Shown one piece after another: positions 62,003 through 64,000 of a DNA stretch of 64,000 nucleotides. A program made the position numbers and the translations under genes. How positions within the stretch are numbered: the stretch's first letter is position 1; each line of letters opens with the position of its first letter. The DNA is from Vibrio hepatarius (GTDB lineage: Bacteria; Pseudomonadota; Gammaproteobacteria; Enterobacterales; Vibrionaceae): the NCBI RefSeq assembly GCF_018860525.1, contig NZ_JAHKPM010000038.1, positions 1 through 64,000 on the forward strand. The letters run 5' to 3'. The notes beneath the pieces were generated by a model. The model did no database searches. It saw only the letters and a program-made list of their open reading frames with translations, and was not told the origin of the DNA.

Positions 62003-63190
62003 GTGAAATATCCACTTGTTGTGCAAAAGTTTGGTGGAACCTCTGTCGGGACAATTGAAAAAATTCAAAGAGTTGCCGAGCACATCATTAAGGAAAAAAA
62101 CTCAGGTAATCAGGTGGTTGTAGTGGTTTCAGCTATGTCAGGAGAGACCAATCGGCTGATGGATTTGGCCAAGCAAATAGATAGCGTACCAACTGCTCGA
62201 GAGCTTGATGTTCTACTCTCTTCTGGTGAACAAGTATCGATGGCACTATTAGCTATGGCCTTAAATAAGCAAGGTTATTCGGCTCGTTCATTGACTGGAG
62301 GACAAGCAAAAATTGTTACCGACTACCAGCATAATGATGCAACGATTATAAGCATTGATACCTCGATAATTAAGGAGCTATTGGCACAAGACTTCATAGT
62401 TATAGTGGCCGGGTTTCAAGGTGTTAATAAAAGTGGTGATGTTACCACCTTGGGCCGAGGCGGTTCGGATACCAGTGCAGTTAATTTAGCTGGGGAGTTA
62501 CAAGCCAGTGAGTGTCAAATTTTTACTGATGTAGATGGCATTTATACTTGTGACCCAAACATAGTCCCAGACGCAAAAAAAATTGAGGTTATTGACTTTG
62601 CATCAATGGAGGTCATGGCGTGTAAAGGAGCAAAAGTGCTTCATTTGCCTTCGGTGCAATATGCTTGGAAATATAATGTTCCACTGCGCGTTTTATCGAC
62701 ATTCAATCCTTCTGTAGGCAGTTTAGTGAAAGGTAATGAGCCGAAACGGCTAGTCTGTGGGATTGCTATACAGCGTGATATGTATAGCATCAAAATATCA
62801 CATGATGCTTATTTTAATCTTGAAAAGCAGTGTCAGATATTGGGAATCCAGATCTGGGGTGCGATCGAACGTAAAGATTGGGTAAATGTAGTTATAAAAC
62901 ACGAAGCTTGTGCAAAACTAGAATTGACCTTTGGTGATAGAATAACTAATAGTGAGAAGGTTGGCCTGCTGACATTAGTTGGTCAGAATGTCAACAGTAT
63001 GCTCGAATCGTCTCGCGTTTTGCTGGTTGAGCACGATGTTGAACCTATACATTATGATCTTAATCGACAATCGTTGACATGGGTATTGTCTCCAGAAAGC
63101 ATCGACAAAGCCGCGAACATATTGCATCATGCATACTTTATCTCAACGCAAGCGATTAACTATTCATCGAAACAAGTGTATTTAGGTTAA
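62003..63190 (+). CDS. lysC: Monofunctional aspartate kinase
   Basis: Phosphorylates aspartate, first step towards lysine, threonine and methionine. 395 residues: kinase domain with KFGGTSVG (about 9-16) and TLGRGGSDTSA (about 148-158), FTDVDGIYTCDP, then a C-terminal region of ACT type (about 265-395). The ACT part lacks the usual GVGM-X4-GV glycine pattern, reading LTLVGQNVNSMLESSRVLL instead, so allosteric lysine or threonine control is uncertain. The start is GTG behind AAGGTG. Position between alaS and csrA is conserved in Vibrio. The symbol is by family only. Confidence 0.85.
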   Translation: MKYPLVVQKFGGTSVGTIEKIQRVAEHIIKEKNSGNQVVVVVSAMSGETNRLMDLAKQIDSVPTARELDVLLSSGEQVSMALLAMALNKQGYSARSLTGGQAKIVTDYQHNDATIISIDTSIIKELLAQDFIVIVAGFQGVNKSGDVTTLGRGGSDTSAVNLAGELQASECQIFTDVDGIYTCDPNIVPDAKKIEVIDFASMEVMACKGAKVLHLPSVQYAWKYNVPLRVLSTFNPSVGSLVKGNEPKRLVCGIAIQRDMYSIKISHDAYFNLEKQCQILGIQIWGAIERKDWVNVVIKHEACAKLELTFGDRITNSEKVGLLTLVGQNVNSMLESSRVLLVEHDVEPIHYDLNRQSLTWVLSPESIDKAANILHHAYFISTQAINYSSKQVYLG

Positions 63191-63282
63191 TCGAGTCTGA
63201 GAATAAAGTTTACGAAAATATAACTTTTGTTGGATAATAGCCCCGTAGCAAGAAAAATCTGAGATTACTCAAGGAGCAAAGA

Positions 63283-63480
63283 ATGCTAATTTTAACTCGC
63301 CGCGTTGGCGAAACTCTCATGATCGGCGATGAAGTCACAGTCACTGTACTGGGCGTAAAAGGTAATCAGGTTCGTATAGGCGTTAACGCGCCTAAAGAAG
63401 TGTCTGTTCACCGTGAAGAAATTTACATGCGCATTCAGGCTGAAAAAGGTAATAGTAATACTACTTCAGGTAATTACTAG
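63283..63480 (+). CDS. csrA: Carbon storage regulator CsrA
   Basis: Dimeric RNA-binding protein that blocks or stabilises mRNAs at GGA motifs, controlling carbon flow, motility and virulence in vibrios. 65 residues; the RNA-contact strand [11 protein letters not shown] and the [10 protein letters not shown] segment (Arg44 type) are intact, the C-terminus NSNTTSGNY is variable. A strong AAGGAG precedes the ATG. Confidence 0.98.
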   Translation: MLILTRRVGETLMIGDEVTVTVLGVKGNQVRIGVNAPKEVSVHREEIYMRIQAEKGNSNTTSGNY

Positions 63481-63488
63481 TGAGATAA

Positions 63489-63515
63489 AGAGGCTAACCC
63501 TACGTTGGCCTTTTT
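63489..63515 (+). terminator. csrA terminator
   Basis: AGGCTAAC / GTTGGCCT stem (one G-U pair, 5-base loop) followed by TTTTT. Confidence 0.85.
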
Positions 63516-63620
63516 ATGCTATTAACAATATGCATTTTTAGTAAAAAGAGTGAATTAGCATCGCTTTGATTAAATAGCCGACGTTTGGGCAATCTTTTAC
63601 GATTTTTGCTAAGAAAATGT

Positions 63621-63648
63621 TTGACATATTTTTGGTAAATCGTAATAT
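63621..63648 (+). promoter_or_regulatory. Promoter of the tRNA array
   Basis: TTGACA and TAATAT are 16 bases apart. Downstream of the -10 the sequence GTGCCTCCGC is GC-rich, the discriminator type of stable-RNA promoters under ppGpp control. Confidence 0.8.
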
Positions 63649-63663
63649 GTGCCTCCGCAAGAT

Positions 63664-63756
63664 GGTGAGGTGGCCGAGAGGCTGAAGGCGCTCCCCTGCT
63701 AAGGGAGTATGTGGTTTGTAGCCGCATCGAGGGTTCGAATCCCTCCCTCACCGCCA
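63664..63756 (+). tRNA. tRNA-Ser (GCU)
   Basis: 93 bases with encoded CCA, acceptor GGTGAGG/CCTCACC, long class II variable arm, T loop GGTTCGAATCC. The anticodon loop CTGCTAA gives GCU at 63698-63700. In the variable arm the stem has GTGG opposite CCGC, a G-U pair, where the second copy has GCGG. Confidence 0.97.
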
Positions 63757-63797
63757 TTCTTGCTTAGCTCTTAATTGAGTTAGTTAAGCATTACTGC

Positions 63798-63874
63798 GCG
63801 CTCGTAGCTCAGCTGGATAGAGTACCTGGCTACGAACCAGGCGGTCGAAGGTTCGAATCCTTCCGAGCGCGCCA
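63798..63874 (+). tRNA. tRNA-Arg (ACG)
   Basis: 77 bases with encoded CCA; acceptor GCGCTCG/CGAGCGC, anticodon stem CCTGG/CCAGG, loop CTACGAA with ACG at 63832-63834 (A34 would be modified to inosine), T loop GGTTCGAATCC. Confidence 0.97.
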
Positions 63875-63896
63875 TTCCTTTTTAAGGAATGAAATA

Positions 63897-63989
63897 GGTG
63901 AGGTGGCCGAGAGGCTGAAGGCGCTCCCCTGCTAAGGGAGTATGCGGTTTGTAGCCGCATCGAGGGTTCGAATCCCTCCCTCACCGCCA
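63897..63989 (+). tRNA. tRNA-Ser (GCU), second copy
   Basis: Same as the first tRNA-Ser except one base in the variable arm (GCGG instead of GTGG). The spacer before it holds ATTCC-TTTTTA-GGAAT, a possible processing hairpin. The array probably continues past the window end. Confidence 0.97.
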
Positions 63990-64000
63990 TTAATTGGCCT

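Noticed and set aside
63500..63990. Minus-strand frames containing GAVREGFEPS-like text over the tRNA genes
   Set aside because: They are antisense translations of the tRNA-Ser genes, a well-known source of false small proteins.

Overview
The window is a chromosomal segment of a gammaproteobacterium, almost certainly a Vibrio or close relative. Evidence: moderately AT-rich DNA, protein sequences of Vibrionaceae type, and runs of conserved gene order (npr-rapZ-ptsN-hpf-rpoN-lptBAC-kdsC-kdsD-yrbG facing mlaFEDCB-ibaG-murA; pyrL-pyrB-pyrI-ridA; argR facing mdh; holC-valS and pepA facing lptFG; mutS facing pncC-recA-recX-alaS-lysC-csrA-tRNA). The species cannot be fixed from sequence alone. Nearly everything is core housekeeping DNA. 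I see no insertion sequence, prophage, CRISPR array or defence island.

Layout. 1-7 kb: an NhaP-type antiporter, cobalamin-dependent methionine synthase (behind two MetJ-like boxes) and the Mg2+ channel MgtE. 7-14.7 kb: one long minus-strand cluster for nitrogen-PTS signalling, RNase adaptor RapZ, sigma-54, LPS transport (LptBAC) and Kdo synthesis (KdsC, KdsD). 14.9-19.5 kb: the divergent Mla phospholipid transport operon plus ibaG and murA. Most of 7-19.5 kb therefore concerns the cell envelope. 19.5-28.4 kb: the least conserved stretch, with a PlsC-like acyltransferase, a solitary arginine deiminase, rraB, an unusual GH2-like non-catalytic protein, a tandem DUF2061 membrane protein, and a TAXI-TRAP uptake system with its own UspA protein. 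28.7-35.1 kb: arginine/pyrimidine block (argR, ridA, pyrBI with a readable leader peptide and attenuator, argF) with mdh and phoH.

35.6-46.5 kb: rapA, then two tandem Nramp-like transporters with altered metal-site motifs inserted between rapA and rluA (neighbours in E. coli), a 2-hydroxyacid dehydrogenase, an orphan solute-binding protein, and a DUF898/M48-peptidase pair. 46.6-54 kb: valS, holC, pepA and divergent lptFG (the LptBFGC inner-membrane exporter genes are thus split between 11 kb and 52 kb). 54-64 kb: mutS, pncC, recA with a perfect-core SOS box, recX, alaS, an aspartate kinase, csrA and the start of a tRNA array (Ser-Arg-Ser).

I did not find a clear previously undescribed multi-gene system. 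The best leads are the Nramp-like pair with its duplicated CRP-like upstream sites, the catalytic-domain-less GH2-type protein, the DUF898-M48 pair, a palindromic operator upstream of the TAXI-TRAP genes, and a PurR-like box over the pyrBI promoter.
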